Positions 26,783-35,071 of a DNA stretch of 64,000 bases are shown here, piece by piece. The notes below the pieces were generated by a model. The model worked only from the letters and a program-made list of their open reading frames with translations, was not told the DNA's origin and made no database searches. Where the stretch lies: the NCBI GenBank assembly GCA_017451025.1, contig JAFSSM010000010.1:37571-101570 (forward strand), read 5' to 3'. The translations under genes and the position numbers were made by a program. The first letter of the stretch is position 1. Each line of letters starts with the position of its first letter. Origin of the DNA: Synergistaceae bacterium (lineage in GTDB: Bacteria > Synergistota > Synergistia > Synergistales > Aminobacteriaceae).

Positions 26783-27202
26783 TTACTCCCACTGACGATA
26801 AATTCCAGCGTCGCGCTTGGCCTGTGCCTTCTTCGAGATGTGAGTCCCAAGCACAATATTGGCGAAACCTTTGCGGATTAGGAGCGTCTTCATTCTGTTC
26901 ATGAATGGACACGGCTGACGGTGGGCATTGTCCGAACACACACACGACGCAAAATGAATCACCACATCTTCCTTTTGCATTCCGGCCTTGCGGAGACGCA
27001 TTCCCAAATTCTCCAGCTTAGGGGTCAGGAGATTCCCACAGCACCCTCCGCAAGTTATCGCCATATACCGCACATCTTCGGGGTAATCCGCAAACTTTCC
27101 AGTCCTCTCGTAAAAATCGTTCATGCACAGAAACCCCGAGCACCTCTTCACCACATCTTCACACTGAATTATCACTACAAGTTCCGGCTTGTAATCAATC
27201 AT
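26783..27202 (-). CDS. CGGC-domain putative metal-binding protein
   Basis: 139 residues with nine or ten cysteines. The TCGGCCGN segment in the middle and HFASCVCSDN and QPCPF segments later match CGGC-domain proteins (DUF1847-like), believed to bind metal or Fe-S through conserved Cys/His. Cytoplasmic, no signal. It sits tail-to-tail with the ArsR gene and 1 base from the next upstream gene on its strand, so it belongs to a group that may deal with metal or redox stress. Confidence 0.8.
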   Translation of the reverse strand: MIDYKPELVVIIQCEDVVKRCSGFLCMNDFYERTGKFADYPEDVRYMAITCGGCCGNLLTPKLENLGMRLRKAGMQKEDVVIHFASCVCSDNAHRQPCPFMNRMKTLLIRKGFANIVLGTHISKKAQAKRDAGIYRQWE

Positions 27203-27203
27203 G

Positions 27204-27521
27204 CTATAACATCCTCCCTAATTTACCTACCGGGTCTGCCTCAACAACTGCTTCAATCCCCTGCGCGGCCAAAATACTCCTCGCGCGTTCCTCGTCCTCT
27301 GCCTTAACGTCCACAAAGTATATCTCCCTGTCGATGTACCCTCCAGCTCCGAAATTTCTCGGGTCAAGTTTCGGCCCGCAACCGCAAGCCACAAGACTAT
27401 CCGCCGAATAATGCCCTGTTCTGACTCCCGAAAGCCCCGCAGTCTTCAGCACATCCCTAATTTTGAGCCAGGTATCTTTATCCTTGCGCTTGAACACCGT
27501 AACTTTCTTCGCAAACCACAT
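27204..27521 (-). CDS. Small conserved protein resembling DUF2007-type signal/transport accessory
   Basis: 105 residues from ATG 27521 (an in-frame ATG at 27533 gives four more). The start MWFAKKVTVFKRK and the C-terminal FVDVKAEDEERARSIL segment resemble short proteins with a ferredoxin-like fold (DUF2007 group). The middle contains ACGCGPKLDPRNFG with a CxC pair. Role unknown. It is immediately upstream of the CGGC gene and likely cotranscribed, which hints at a shared function in metal or thiol handling. Confidence 0.6.
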   Translation of the reverse strand: MWFAKKVTVFKRKDKDTWLKIRDVLKTAGLSGVRTGHYSADSLVACGCGPKLDPRNFGAGGYIDREIYFVDVKAEDEERARSILAAQGIEAVVEADPVGKLGRML

Positions 27522-27559
27522 TATAATTAGCACATCCTTTCACAATTGGAGATGATTTC

Positions 27560-28399
27560 ATGAAGTATAGCAGACTCTCAACTGGCGGTCTCAGCATCTT
27601 TTACCGCACAGCAGGCACTCCAGATAAACCCGCAATGCTCCTCCTTCACGGTTTCCCTTCCGCAAGCCACATGTTCCGCGATTTTATGCCCATGCTCGAG
27701 GATAAGTTTTACCTCGTTGCTCCTGATTATCCGGGCTTCGGGCAGTCCGATATACCTTCACGCGAGGAGTTTACTTACACTTTCTACAACCTCGCAGAAG
27801 TTATTGGCGGGTTCATATCGGCGTTAGGGCTCGGGAAGTTCTACATGTACGTGTTCGACTACGGTGCTCCCATAGGCTTCAGAATCGCAATGAAGCACCC
27901 AGACTCCATTTTGGGAATAATCAGCCAGAACGGTAACATCTACGCTGAAGGCTTGGGCAAAAAGTGGGAAGCCAGGGCCGAATACTGGGCACACCCGACA
28001 CCAGAACTTCGCGAGAGCTACAAGTCTGCGTTTGCACCCGAAACAATGATCGGGCAGTACACCTTCGGCACGGAAGAAGGTAGCGTTTCGCCGGACGGTT
28101 ACACTCTGGACATTCATTACACGCAGAGACCGGGCTACGACGAAATTCAGTCCGACCTCATCTTCGACTACCAGAACAACGTCAATCTTTACCCCAAGTT
28201 CCAGGAATATCTGCGCATATATCACCCAAAATTATTGGCAGTCTGGGGAAAAAATGACCCGTCATTCATTCCTGCGGGAGCTGAAGCATTCAAACGGGAT
28301 TTGCCCGACGCAGAAATTCACTTTGTGAACAGCGGGCATTTTGCCCTCGAATCATGCTGTGCAGAGATTGCGGGCTTAATCCGTCAATTTTCCGCGTAA
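27560..28399 (+). CDS. Alpha/beta hydrolase, haloalkane dehalogenase/epoxide hydrolase-like
   Basis: 279 residues. LLHGFPSASHMFRD gives the oxyanion region; the nucleophile elbow is VFDYGAPIGFR, with Asp instead of Ser as in dehalogenases and epoxide hydrolases. The acid (VWGKNDPSF) and the catalytic His (NSGHFALE) are in place. Residues about 140-200 form the cap. Cytoplasmic. Real substrate unknown; many such proteins in gut anaerobes are uncharacterised. ATG 27560 is preceded by GGAGATGA. Confidence 0.88.
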   Translation: MKYSRLSTGGLSIFYRTAGTPDKPAMLLLHGFPSASHMFRDFMPMLEDKFYLVAPDYPGFGQSDIPSREEFTYTFYNLAEVIGGFISALGLGKFYMYVFDYGAPIGFRIAMKHPDSILGIISQNGNIYAEGLGKKWEARAEYWAHPTPELRESYKSAFAPETMIGQYTFGTEEGSVSPDGYTLDIHYTQRPGYDEIQSDLIFDYQNNVNLYPKFQEYLRIYHPKLLAVWGKNDPSFIPAGAEAFKRDLPDAEIHFVNSGHFALESCCAEIAGLIRQFSA

Positions 28400-28470
28400 T
28401 AATTATTCAGCGTTTAGGCTATAATTGAACAATCCTAATATTTTACTCATTCAGGGAGGTAAAGATTTTT

Positions 28471-30594
28471 ATGTGGCTTTTCCTAGTATTCATTACTCTG
28501 GTCTTCGGAGTACTGGCCGGACTCTATGCCTGGACTGTCTACCAGAAGCTCGAAGAAAACCAGATTGGTCATCCCCGCGTAGCTGAACTTTCAGGCATTA
28601 TTCATAGCGGTGCTATGGCGTTCCTCAAGAAGGAATATTCATGGCTCGCACCGTTCGTCGGAGTCGTAGCTATCCTGCTGGTCTCTGCACTCGGTCTCGG
28701 CGCGGCGTTCGCGTTCATTCTCGGAGCTGCCTGCAGTGCAACCGCCGGATGGATCGGAATGTACGTTGCCACCAATTCCAACGGACGCACAACCTACGCT
28801 GCCCTTGCCGGTATCGAGGCAGAGGAGAAAGCCGGAGCCAAGAAGGAAGAGGCTGAAGGCGGGAGCACGCTTTCCAGCGCGGCGGGCGATGCACTCGAAG
28901 TTGCGTTCAGCGGCGGAAGCATCGTCGGAATGGTAGTTGTCGGTCTGGGCTTAATCGGTCTGTCAATTGCGTACCTGTTCCTCAATGACGTTACTGCGCT
29001 TACAGCGTTCGGAATGGGCGCAAGCTCAATCGCACTGTTCGCACGTGTAGGCGGAGGCATCTACACTAAGGCCGCAGACGTCGGAGCAGACCTTGTCGGC
29101 AAAGTTGAGGCAGGTATTCCTGAAGACGACCCCCGCAACCCCGCAGTCATCGCTGACAACGTGGGCGACAACGTAGGCGACATTGCAGGAATGGGTGCAG
29201 ACCTCTTCGAGTCATACGTCAACTCCATTCTCGCGGCAATGGCTATTGGTGCAGTGTACTCGTTCACGCCCGGCGGAGAAGCTCTCGGCCTGTGGGGAAT
29301 CGGCTTCCCGATGTTCCTTTCGGCTTGGGGCGTGCTCGCGTCAATCGTCGGATGCATGATGATCTCCCAGAAGGCGGCCGGTGCATCAATCGTAAGGGCA
29401 ATTGCCCGCAAGTTCCTACCCGGCGTAATGAAGCGCATCGATGAGGGTGATGCTGCTTTCGCGCTCAGGACTGGTACTTTCGTGGCTGGCGGCCTGATGA
29501 TTGCCGGAACGTTCGTGTTGAGCATCCTGTTCTTCTTCTCCAACTCGATGAGCGTATTCCTTTCGGTTACGTCAGGAGTCATCGCAGGTATCCTTATCGG
29601 AAACGTTACCGAGATTTACACTTCGGGTGATTACAGGTTTGTGCGCAACGTTGCCGCGTCTTCGGACACCGGCTCTGCAACCGTAATCCTCTCCGGAATT
29701 TCGCTCGGAATGATGTCAACAGGAATCCCAGTGCTCCTTATCTGCCTTGCTACGCTCATCAGCTACTACCTGGCCGGAATGTTCGGTGTTGCTGTCTCCG
29801 CTGTCGGAATGCTCTCAATTACGGGAATTTCACTGAGCGTTGACGCATACGGGCCTATCTCGGACAACGCTGGCGGTATCGCAGAAATGAGCGAGCTTCC
29901 TGAAGGCGTGAGGAAGATAACCGACCACCTTGACGCAATCGGCAACACGACGGCGGCAATGGGCAAGGGCTTAGCGATTGGTTCTGCGGCACTGACAGCA
30001 CTTGCGCTTTTCGTGGCGTACTCGCAGGCGGCCAAGATCGACAAGATCGACATCATGAACCCCTACGTCATCGTTGGACTGCTCATAGGCGGAATGCTTC
30101 CGTTCATCTTCTGCTCGCTGTCGATAGACGCGGTCAGCAAGGCGGCAGGTTCAATGATCGAGGAAGTACGCAGGCAGTTCAGGACGATTACCGGCATCAT
30201 GGAGGGCACAGGCAAGCCCGACTATGAGCGCTGTGTGTCAATTTCGACACATGCGGCATTGACCCAGATGATAGTACCCGGCGTAATGGCTATTGCTGTT
30301 CCTGTTCTGGTAGGGTTCACTCTGGGCAAGGAGGCACTCGGCGGATTGCTTGGCGGCTCAATCGTTACGGGCGTAATGATGGCACTGTTCATGTCGAACT
30401 CGGGCGGTGCGTGGGACAACGCGAAGAAGTACATCGAGGAAGGGCACTTCAACGGCAAGGGTTCGCCGAATCACGCGGCGGCAGTTGTCGGCGACACAGT
30501 GGGCGATCCGTTCAAGGATACTGCCGGTCCTGCGTTAAACATCCTGATTAAGTTAATGACGGTTGTAGCGTTGGTGCTTGCTCCGTTGTTCTAG
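28471..30594 (+). CDS. hppA: Membrane-bound ion-translocating pyrophosphatase, K+-dependent type
   Basis: 707 residues and about 16 membrane helices. Hydrolyses pyrophosphate and pumps H+ and/or Na+. Signature segments: [34 protein letters not shown], and the C-terminal [14 protein letters not shown] and [14 protein letters not shown]. In NTTAAMGKG the Ala and Gly at the positions that decide cofactor use point to the K+-dependent subfamily, which includes Na+ pumps. Together with Rnf it links energy conservation to an ion gradient. A TATAAT with GGC before it at 28420-28425 is the likely promoter, and a strong hairpin terminator follows. Confidence 0.97.
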   Translation: MWLFLVFITLVFGVLAGLYAWTVYQKLEENQIGHPRVAELSGIIHSGAMAFLKKEYSWLAPFVGVVAILLVSALGLGAAFAFILGAACSATAGWIGMYVATNSNGRTTYAALAGIEAEEKAGAKKEEAEGGSTLSSAAGDALEVAFSGGSIVGMVVVGLGLIGLSIAYLFLNDVTALTAFGMGASSIALFARVGGGIYTKAADVGADLVGKVEAGIPEDDPRNPAVIADNVGDNVGDIAGMGADLFESYVNSILAAMAIGAVYSFTPGGEALGLWGIGFPMFLSAWGVLASIVGCMMISQKAAGASIVRAIARKFLPGVMKRIDEGDAAFALRTGTFVAGGLMIAGTFVLSILFFFSNSMSVFLSVTSGVIAGILIGNVTEIYTSGDYRFVRNVAASSDTGSATVILSGISLGMMSTGIPVLLICLATLISYYLAGMFGVAVSAVGMLSITGISLSVDAYGPISDNAGGIAEMSELPEGVRKITDHLDAIGNTTAAMGKGLAIGSAALTALALFVAYSQAAKIDKIDIMNPYVIVGLLIGGMLPFIFCSLSIDAVSKAAGSMIEEVRRQFRTITGIMEGTGKPDYERCVSISTHAALTQMIVPGVMAIAVPVLVGFTLGKEALGGLLGGSIVTGVMMALFMSNSGGAWDNAKKYIEEGHFNGKGSPNHAAAVVGDTVGDPFKDTAGPALNILIKLMTVVALVLAPLF

Positions 30595-30616
30595 GGAATA
30601 ATCTCGCGAAAAGGTT

Positions 30617-30654
30617 ACGGGAGGTGTCCTGATTTAGGGCATCTCCCGTTTTTT
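30617..30654 (+). terminator. Terminator of hppA
   Basis: ACGGGAG at 30617-30623 pairs with CTCCCGT at 30643-30649, the stem extending through G-U pairs to about 13 bp, then six T. A copy with three differences in 33 bases occurs at 32320-32352, on the far side of the glycosyltransferase island. Confidence 0.93.
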
Positions 30655-30701
30655 CATTAAGGGCTCAACAGTTTAAGGACAGTCCTTGTTACGTTCATTA
30701 T

Positions 30702-31022
30702 CTAGGATATTACTATATATTCAGGGTTGAGCTCGTAGTCTGAGATAGCGTCCTTATTCTTGGAGACGAAATCGTAGAACGCCTTGCTCTTGTGAAACGC
30801 AAAAAATATCCTGTAGTGATACAGCACGATATATTTAACATCAGGATAAAGTTCGCGCAGATTCTTCCACACCCAATACTTTGCGGTTAGTTCGCAACAG
30901 CTTTCGTTTTTATGGCTGATGTTGTCGCAGGATTGGCCGTTGAGTTTGTTATCAGTCATAATGTGAATGTCTGTATCATGGAGAGCTTTTCCGACCTGAA
31001 CGGGGAAACACGCCATCATCAT
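30702..31022 (-). pseudogene. Truncated DUF4422-type glycosyltransferase
   Basis: 106 residues that match only the first part of DUF4422 proteins (about 230-250 residues), with the usual order PVQVGKAL, DNISHKNESCCELTAKYWVWKN and YIVLYHYRIFF. The frame then stops after LNPEYIVIS, before the rest of the catalytic domain. The N-terminus also lacks the usual start of the fold. Low G+C compared with flanking genes, like the neighbouring glycosyltransferase. Probably the remnant of a second sugar transferase in a small acquired polysaccharide or glycan locus. Confidence 0.65.
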
Positions 31023-31036
31023 TTGGAGGCGTGGTC

Positions 31037-31066
31037 ATTATACGCAGATTTTTCCATCATAGTCAA
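31037..31066 (-). promoter_or_regulatory. Promoter upstream of the truncated glycosyltransferase
   Basis: On the minus strand TTGACT (31066-31061) and TATAAT (31042-31037) stand 18 bases apart, a near-consensus pair. It lies just downstream of the phase-variable gene and would drive the DUF4422 remnant. Confidence 0.6.
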
Positions 31067-31085
31067 GCATCCTTTCACGTAAAGT

Positions 31086-32286
31086 TTAGACGTTGAGGAT
31101 TATATCATGCAATTTCTGAGCTGACTCATCCCACGAAAAACGCTTGATGTTCTCATAACCCTTCGCTATCAGAGCTTCCCTTAATGCCTCGTCAGTCAGT
31201 ACACGTTCAATTGCTGAGGCGATCGCTTTTGTGTCGTGCGGGTCAACGAGAATGGCGGCATCTCCTGCGACTTCAGGCATTGATGTAACGTTTGAGCATA
31301 TTACAGGGACACCGGAAGCCTGAGCCTCGATAACAGGAAGCCCGAACCCCTCATAGAATGACAACCATAATGACACTGAGGCCATCTGATATATTCGGGG
31401 CTTGTCTGCGGCTGGTATATTACTGATGAAGTGGACATCTTCAGATATTCCTTTGTGCTGTGCAAGGTCTTTTATCCCCTGAGATGGATTCGTTACGACA
31501 AGTTGATATATTCTGCGGAGTTCTGGCGGAAGAAGTGAATATGCTGAAATTACGCCTTCAAGATTTTTACGCGGTTCCCATCCTCCGAAGTAGAGTACAT
31601 ATTTACTAGGCAGGCAGTATTTTTCCCTGAGTCGGTTATAAGTCTCGTCAGTTACATTATGGCGGGAAAATTCATCAGCATTGACACCATTGTACACTAC
31701 ATCAATTCTATTTTTGTCAATACCGAAGAAGTCAGCGATGTCATTTCTTGAGAACTCCGACACAGTTACTATTCTCGAAGCTCTGAGCAGAATATCCTCA
31801 ACATTTATGCGACATCCTTCTGCCTTTGAGCTATAAAAGGCATGTTTCATTCTTAAGGGTATTATGTCATGAAGTACAGCAATAGTTTTGCCTTGAAGCC
31901 TCATTTGCGGCAGACTGTTTGCAAAAAATACGTAAACATCACCAGTCCCCCCCCCCCCCGCACAGGCGATCATAGCTTGTCAGTGCCAGATAGAACGAAA
32001 ATAGCTTCTTAAATATGCTCTTAGTGCTCCAGGGATTCTTAATATATTTTCTGCTGAATATACAGCCTGCCGGGATTCTTATGCGTTCTACAGGAAAGTT
32101 TACTCTTTCATGTTCATTACCAAATACTGAAAAATATAACGATGAAACGTTCATGTCGTTAAAACATGAGAGCCGCCGGGCTATTTCTGTCTCGTATGTT
32201 CCAAATCCCAGTCCAGCATTCAGATGTGGCAAAGTTAAAAATACGCGACGCAACTCGCGTTTATGACACACAAAATTATTCTGCAT
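31086..32286 (-). CDS. GT4-family glycosyltransferase, out of frame at a poly-G tract (phase-variable)
   Basis: From ATG 32286, 109 codons read up to TGC at 31962-31960; next come 13 G in the coding strand (31959-31947), and the frame then ends at GACTGGTGA. In the other frame the remaining 286 residues form the rest of a GT4 enzyme: HDIIPLRMKH, VVYNGVNADEF, YFGGWEPRKN and the donor-site EGFGLPVIE. With 12 or 15 G the gene would encode about 399 or 400 residues, normal for the family, so as read it is OFF. GT4 enzymes transfer sugars from nucleotide donors, here presumably to a surface glycan. Base composition is lower in G+C than the flanks. Confidence 0.85.
31947..31959. repeat. Homopolymer tract, 13 C on the plus strand
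   Basis: Thirteen consecutive C, read as G13 by the glycosyltransferase gene. Such tracts change length by slipped-strand mispairing during replication. Loss of one base or gain of two restores the full reading frame. It is the only homopolymer of this size I noticed in the window. Confidence 0.95.
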
Positions 32287-32319
32287 TATTAATTCGAGTG
32301 TTCCTTTCGCCTAAAATTT

Positions 32320-32352
32320 GCGGGAGGTGTCCTGACTTAGAGCATCTCCCGT
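32320..32352 (-). terminator. Terminator of the cation antiporter gene
   Basis: Inverted repeat with CGGGAG / CTCCCG ends, nearly identical to the hppA terminator (three differences in 33 bases, same orientation in the window). Read on the minus strand it ends with AAATTTT, 6 bases after the antiporter stop. Confidence 0.75.
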
Positions 32353-32357
32353 TGACT

Positions 32358-33791
32358 TTAACGGTAGTTCGTGTTGTTGGAGTGCAGGTGCCTCAATACC
32401 GGATGCTGCCCCTGCTGTATCCCTCCAGCCTGTACCGGCACTGCCTGCGGGTGTTCGGGAAGTTCGGTCTGTATCTCGCGTATCCTCTCTATGAGAAGGT
32501 TGACTATGTGGCGGTCTTCTTCCTGTTCGGTCATGACTGGTTCAGGTTCATCTGTTGCGTCGTAGGAATGCGAGAGCGTCAGCGATAATTTCGCACAGCC
32601 AGGCCCGATTAGCTCATATAGCACGCTCGAAGCAAGAATAACCGTCCGCAAAGCATTGCCCATATCTCCGCCGATAGTTCTCGCACCAAGTTCCGCTAGA
32701 CCAATTGCGACCCCTGCCTGCGGTATAAGTGCCAGACCAAGATAATTCCTCACCAGCTTATCCTTGCCGGTAATTAGGCATCCCCAGAAAGCTCCGGCAT
32801 ATTTCCCTGCAATTCTGACCAGGAAATACACAATTCCGAGCATCAGAAGCGAAGTTCCTCCAGCACTCCCGCCTCCCGTAAGTGCCCCGAGATCAAAACT
32901 TACTCCAGACCTCACGAAGAATAACAGCAGAAACGGCGGGCTGAAGGTATTTATCTGCTTGAAGAGTTTATCGTCATCAGTAATGTTGATATAGACCGTC
33001 GACATGAACATACAGCCCAGAAGCGGCGACACCCCGAGAATTTCGCACACACCGCAGAACCCGAAAAGCACTGCCACAGAAATTATCAGCCTGTTATCGG
33101 TCGAACGCTTGGGAAACAGCATCATCTTTAGGAGAACTCCCAGAAATGCCCCGATTATCACGCTGGCCAGATTAATTAACAGAGGGAGAGCAACATTCCT
33201 CAACTCAAAGCCTGACCCGGAAACTGTGGAGGCAAGTGCAATAGATATAGCCGCGCTGTAAGCAAGAAGCCCCACAACATCATCGAGTGCTACAACCTGA
33301 AGCAGTGTGTTCACAAAGTCCCCATGTGCACCAGTCTGGCGGATAGTCATCATTGTTGAGGCGGGGGCTGTCGCTGATGCCAGAGCCGCAAGCACTACGG
33401 AGAAGGCGAGGTCCATTCCCAGCACGAAATATGTTGCTATGAACACAAACACCGAAGCCGCAATTGCCTCGAGCACCGTAATGATTAATACCTTTGCTCC
33501 ATTTCCCTTGAGAGCATTCAGGCGGAAGAACTGCCCTGTGCTGAATGCAATAAACGCCAGCGCGACATTAGGCAGGAAGGTAGTGTACTCTACAACAACT
33601 GAGGGTACCAGATTTAGGCAGTAAGGTCCGATCAATATTCCCGTAACTATGTAGGCGGTAACGTTCGGGAGTTTGAGGAGCTTGGTGATTCTGGTGAGGG
33701 CAAAGCCGAACAGCAGCATTATTGCCACCGTAATTATCCCCACGCTGGCAGGCGAACCGCTGTGAAGATAATTCATAACATGAGCAAACAC
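32358..33791 (-). CDS. CPA2-family monovalent cation:proton antiporter
   Basis: 477 residues, about 12-13 membrane helices ending near residue 405, then a soluble C-terminal tail of about 70 residues (DRHIVNLLIERIREIQTELPE, Gln/His/Asn-rich end). The paired acidic motif VVALDDVVGLL lies in the ion-binding helix, and IPQAGVAIGLAELG is typical of NapA/KefB-like proteins. The two Asp suggest electrogenic Na+/H+ exchange. No RCK/TrkA-N domain is attached. It may balance the ion gradient made by Rnf and HppA. Convergent to hppA across the glycosyltransferase island. Confidence 0.92.
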   Translation of the reverse strand: MFAHVMNYLHSGSPASVGIITVAIMLLFGFALTRITKLLKLPNVTAYIVTGILIGPYCLNLVPSVVVEYTTFLPNVALAFIAFSTGQFFRLNALKGNGAKVLIITVLEAIAASVFVFIATYFVLGMDLAFSVVLAALASATAPASTMMTIRQTGAHGDFVNTLLQVVALDDVVGLLAYSAAISIALASTVSGSGFELRNVALPLLINLASVIIGAFLGVLLKMMLFPKRSTDNRLIISVAVLFGFCGVCEILGVSPLLGCMFMSTVYINITDDDKLFKQINTFSPPFLLLFFVRSGVSFDLGALTGGGSAGGTSLLMLGIVYFLVRIAGKYAGAFWGCLITGKDKLVRNYLGLALIPQAGVAIGLAELGARTIGGDMGNALRTVILASSVLYELIGPGCAKLSLTLSHSYDATDEPEPVMTEQEEDRHIVNLLIERIREIQTELPEHPQAVPVQAGGIQQGQHPVLRHLHSNNTNYR

Positions 33792-33827
33792 TTTTTATTC
33801 TCTCCTTTCTCGTTTGCACAATGCCGC

Positions 33828-33863
33828 AAAAAATTAATTCCCCTCGCTCGTTATTCGGAGGGG
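33828..33863 (-). terminator. Terminator of the DD-carboxypeptidase gene
   Basis: GAGGGG and CCCCTC (33858-33863 and 33840-33845) pair over a 12-base loop. On the minus strand the stem is followed by AATTAATTTTTT. Confidence 0.8.
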
Positions 33864-33973
33864 TAATAGCTTAATCTGTGATTGTGGATTTGAATAATTC
33901 TAGCACCTTTTTGTGTCTGCACATTGTTATACTTACTGAATAGCCGCTGACCTTCTCACAATGCCTGAGATGC

Positions 33974-34651
33974 TTAATTCGGGTAGAGTATTCTCACGAC
34001 ATCGTCAGGCACTTCAAAATGCTGGTAGTCCTTCACCGTCTTCCAGTTACCGCCCCACTCGAATCCGTGCTCCGTGAACAGCTTGTAGCACAAATCCTCC
34101 GTGTCTATCTTGTACGGAAATTCTTTCGTCCTGTCCGTGTATTCACCGGCAGTAGCTGGCTCAATGTTCAGCTTGCCGTTCACTTCCTTAACGTAAGGGT
34201 TGTACAGAGTGTTGATGTCCACAGCAAGGCCGCGGCCATGTTTCGAGACTTTCGTTGTGTGCGAGATAAACCGGAAGTTGAAGCTCGAAGAATTGTTGTC
34301 GCGCATTGATGTCTCGTCGTCAGCATCATACTCATCGACGAGCCTCACCTTCTCGATAGGATAGCCAGCCTCGTACAGCTTCATGAATATATCCAGAACG
34401 TCATACGCGATGTACGTGTTGCAGATAATTTCGCCCTCGTGAGTCTGGCCGTCAATGTCCTTGTGCAGAACGTGAATGTACCTCAACTCCGAAAGAGGCA
34501 CTGTGCAGTTGTCCTTGTAGGACTTGCCCTTTATGCGGGCGAAAATTTCGGGGGTAATCTCCGAGACGCTGAAGCCTTCCTTTTCTTCGGCAAAAGCAGC
34601 ACCAGCCGAAAGCACAATACAGCACAGCAGAACAGCAACCATGATTCTCAT
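33974..34651 (-). CDS. Secreted M15-family D,D-carboxypeptidase (VanY-like)
   Basis: 225 residues from ATG 34651, preferred to an upstream in-frame ATG because GAAGGAGAC precedes it and a signal peptide follows (MRIMVAVLLCCIV, cut after GAAFA). Zinc-site motifs are present: SKHGRGLAVDIN (His and Asp) and DYQHFE (Glu, His). The family trims D-Ala from peptidoglycan peptides or cleaves D,L bonds in the cell wall. Fits a periplasmic wall-remodelling role. Transcribed alone. Confidence 0.9.
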   Translation of the reverse strand: MRIMVAVLLCCIVLSAGAAFAEEKEGFSVSEITPEIFARIKGKSYKDNCTVPLSELRYIHVLHKDIDGQTHEGEIICNTYIAYDVLDIFMKLYEAGYPIEKVRLVDEYDADDETSMRDNNSSSFNFRFISHTTKVSKHGRGLAVDINTLYNPYVKEVNGKLNIEPATAGEYTDRTKEFPYKIDTEDLCYKLFTEHGFEWGGNWKTVKDYQHFEVPDDVVRILYPN

Positions 34652-34744
34652 TTGTAAGTCTCCTTCACTGAAAGATAATTTAAAGTTGTATTGTGAACTG
34701 CTAAAATATAACATATCCGTAAATTTTTAGCAGAGGTGATAATC

Positions 34745-35008
34745 ATGATCAGCCTTAACAGTTATGACACTTTGGGCAAAAGCGGACTCGCTATGATGCA
34801 GAGCGGACTCAACACCGCAAACGCCGCCGGAGCTAAAGTACTGGAGAGCGGTGCTGACCCGATGGGCATCGCAGAAGCGTCAATGGACATCAGCCAGGCC
34901 AAAGTTCAGATGGAAATGGGAGCATGGCTCGTCAAACAGCAGAACGAACTGATGGAGACATCCCTCCAGATTTTCGGTGTAGGCAAGAATTATTCAGGAC
35001 TGGCATAA
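34745..35008 (+). CDS. Small helical protein of unknown function, 87 residues
   Basis: ATG 34745 follows AGAGGTGAT. The sequence starts MISLNSYDTLGKSGLAMM and ends SLQIFGVGKNYSGLA; residues about 45-75 form an amphipathic helix rich in Met and Gln. The pattern is reminiscent of small motility-associated proteins (YjfB type) or the helical ends of flagellar rod proteins, but similarity is too weak for a call. A strong terminator follows, so the gene is probably a single transcript. Confidence 0.7.
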   Translation: MISLNSYDTLGKSGLAMMQSGLNTANAAGAKVLESGADPMGIAEASMDISQAKVQMEMGAWLVKQQNELMETSLQIFGVGKNYSGLA

Positions 35009-35017
35009 CGCAAAACA

Positions 35018-35052
35018 GCCTGCCTCTGAACTCAGGGGCGGGCATGATTTTT
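35018..35052 (+). terminator. Terminator after the 87-residue protein gene
   Basis: GCCTGCCTCTGA at 35018 pairs with TCAGGGGCGGGC ending at 35043 (one G-U and one bulge), followed by ATGATTTTT. Confidence 0.85.
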
Positions 35053-35071
35053 ACCAGAAGGGGGAGCGGAT

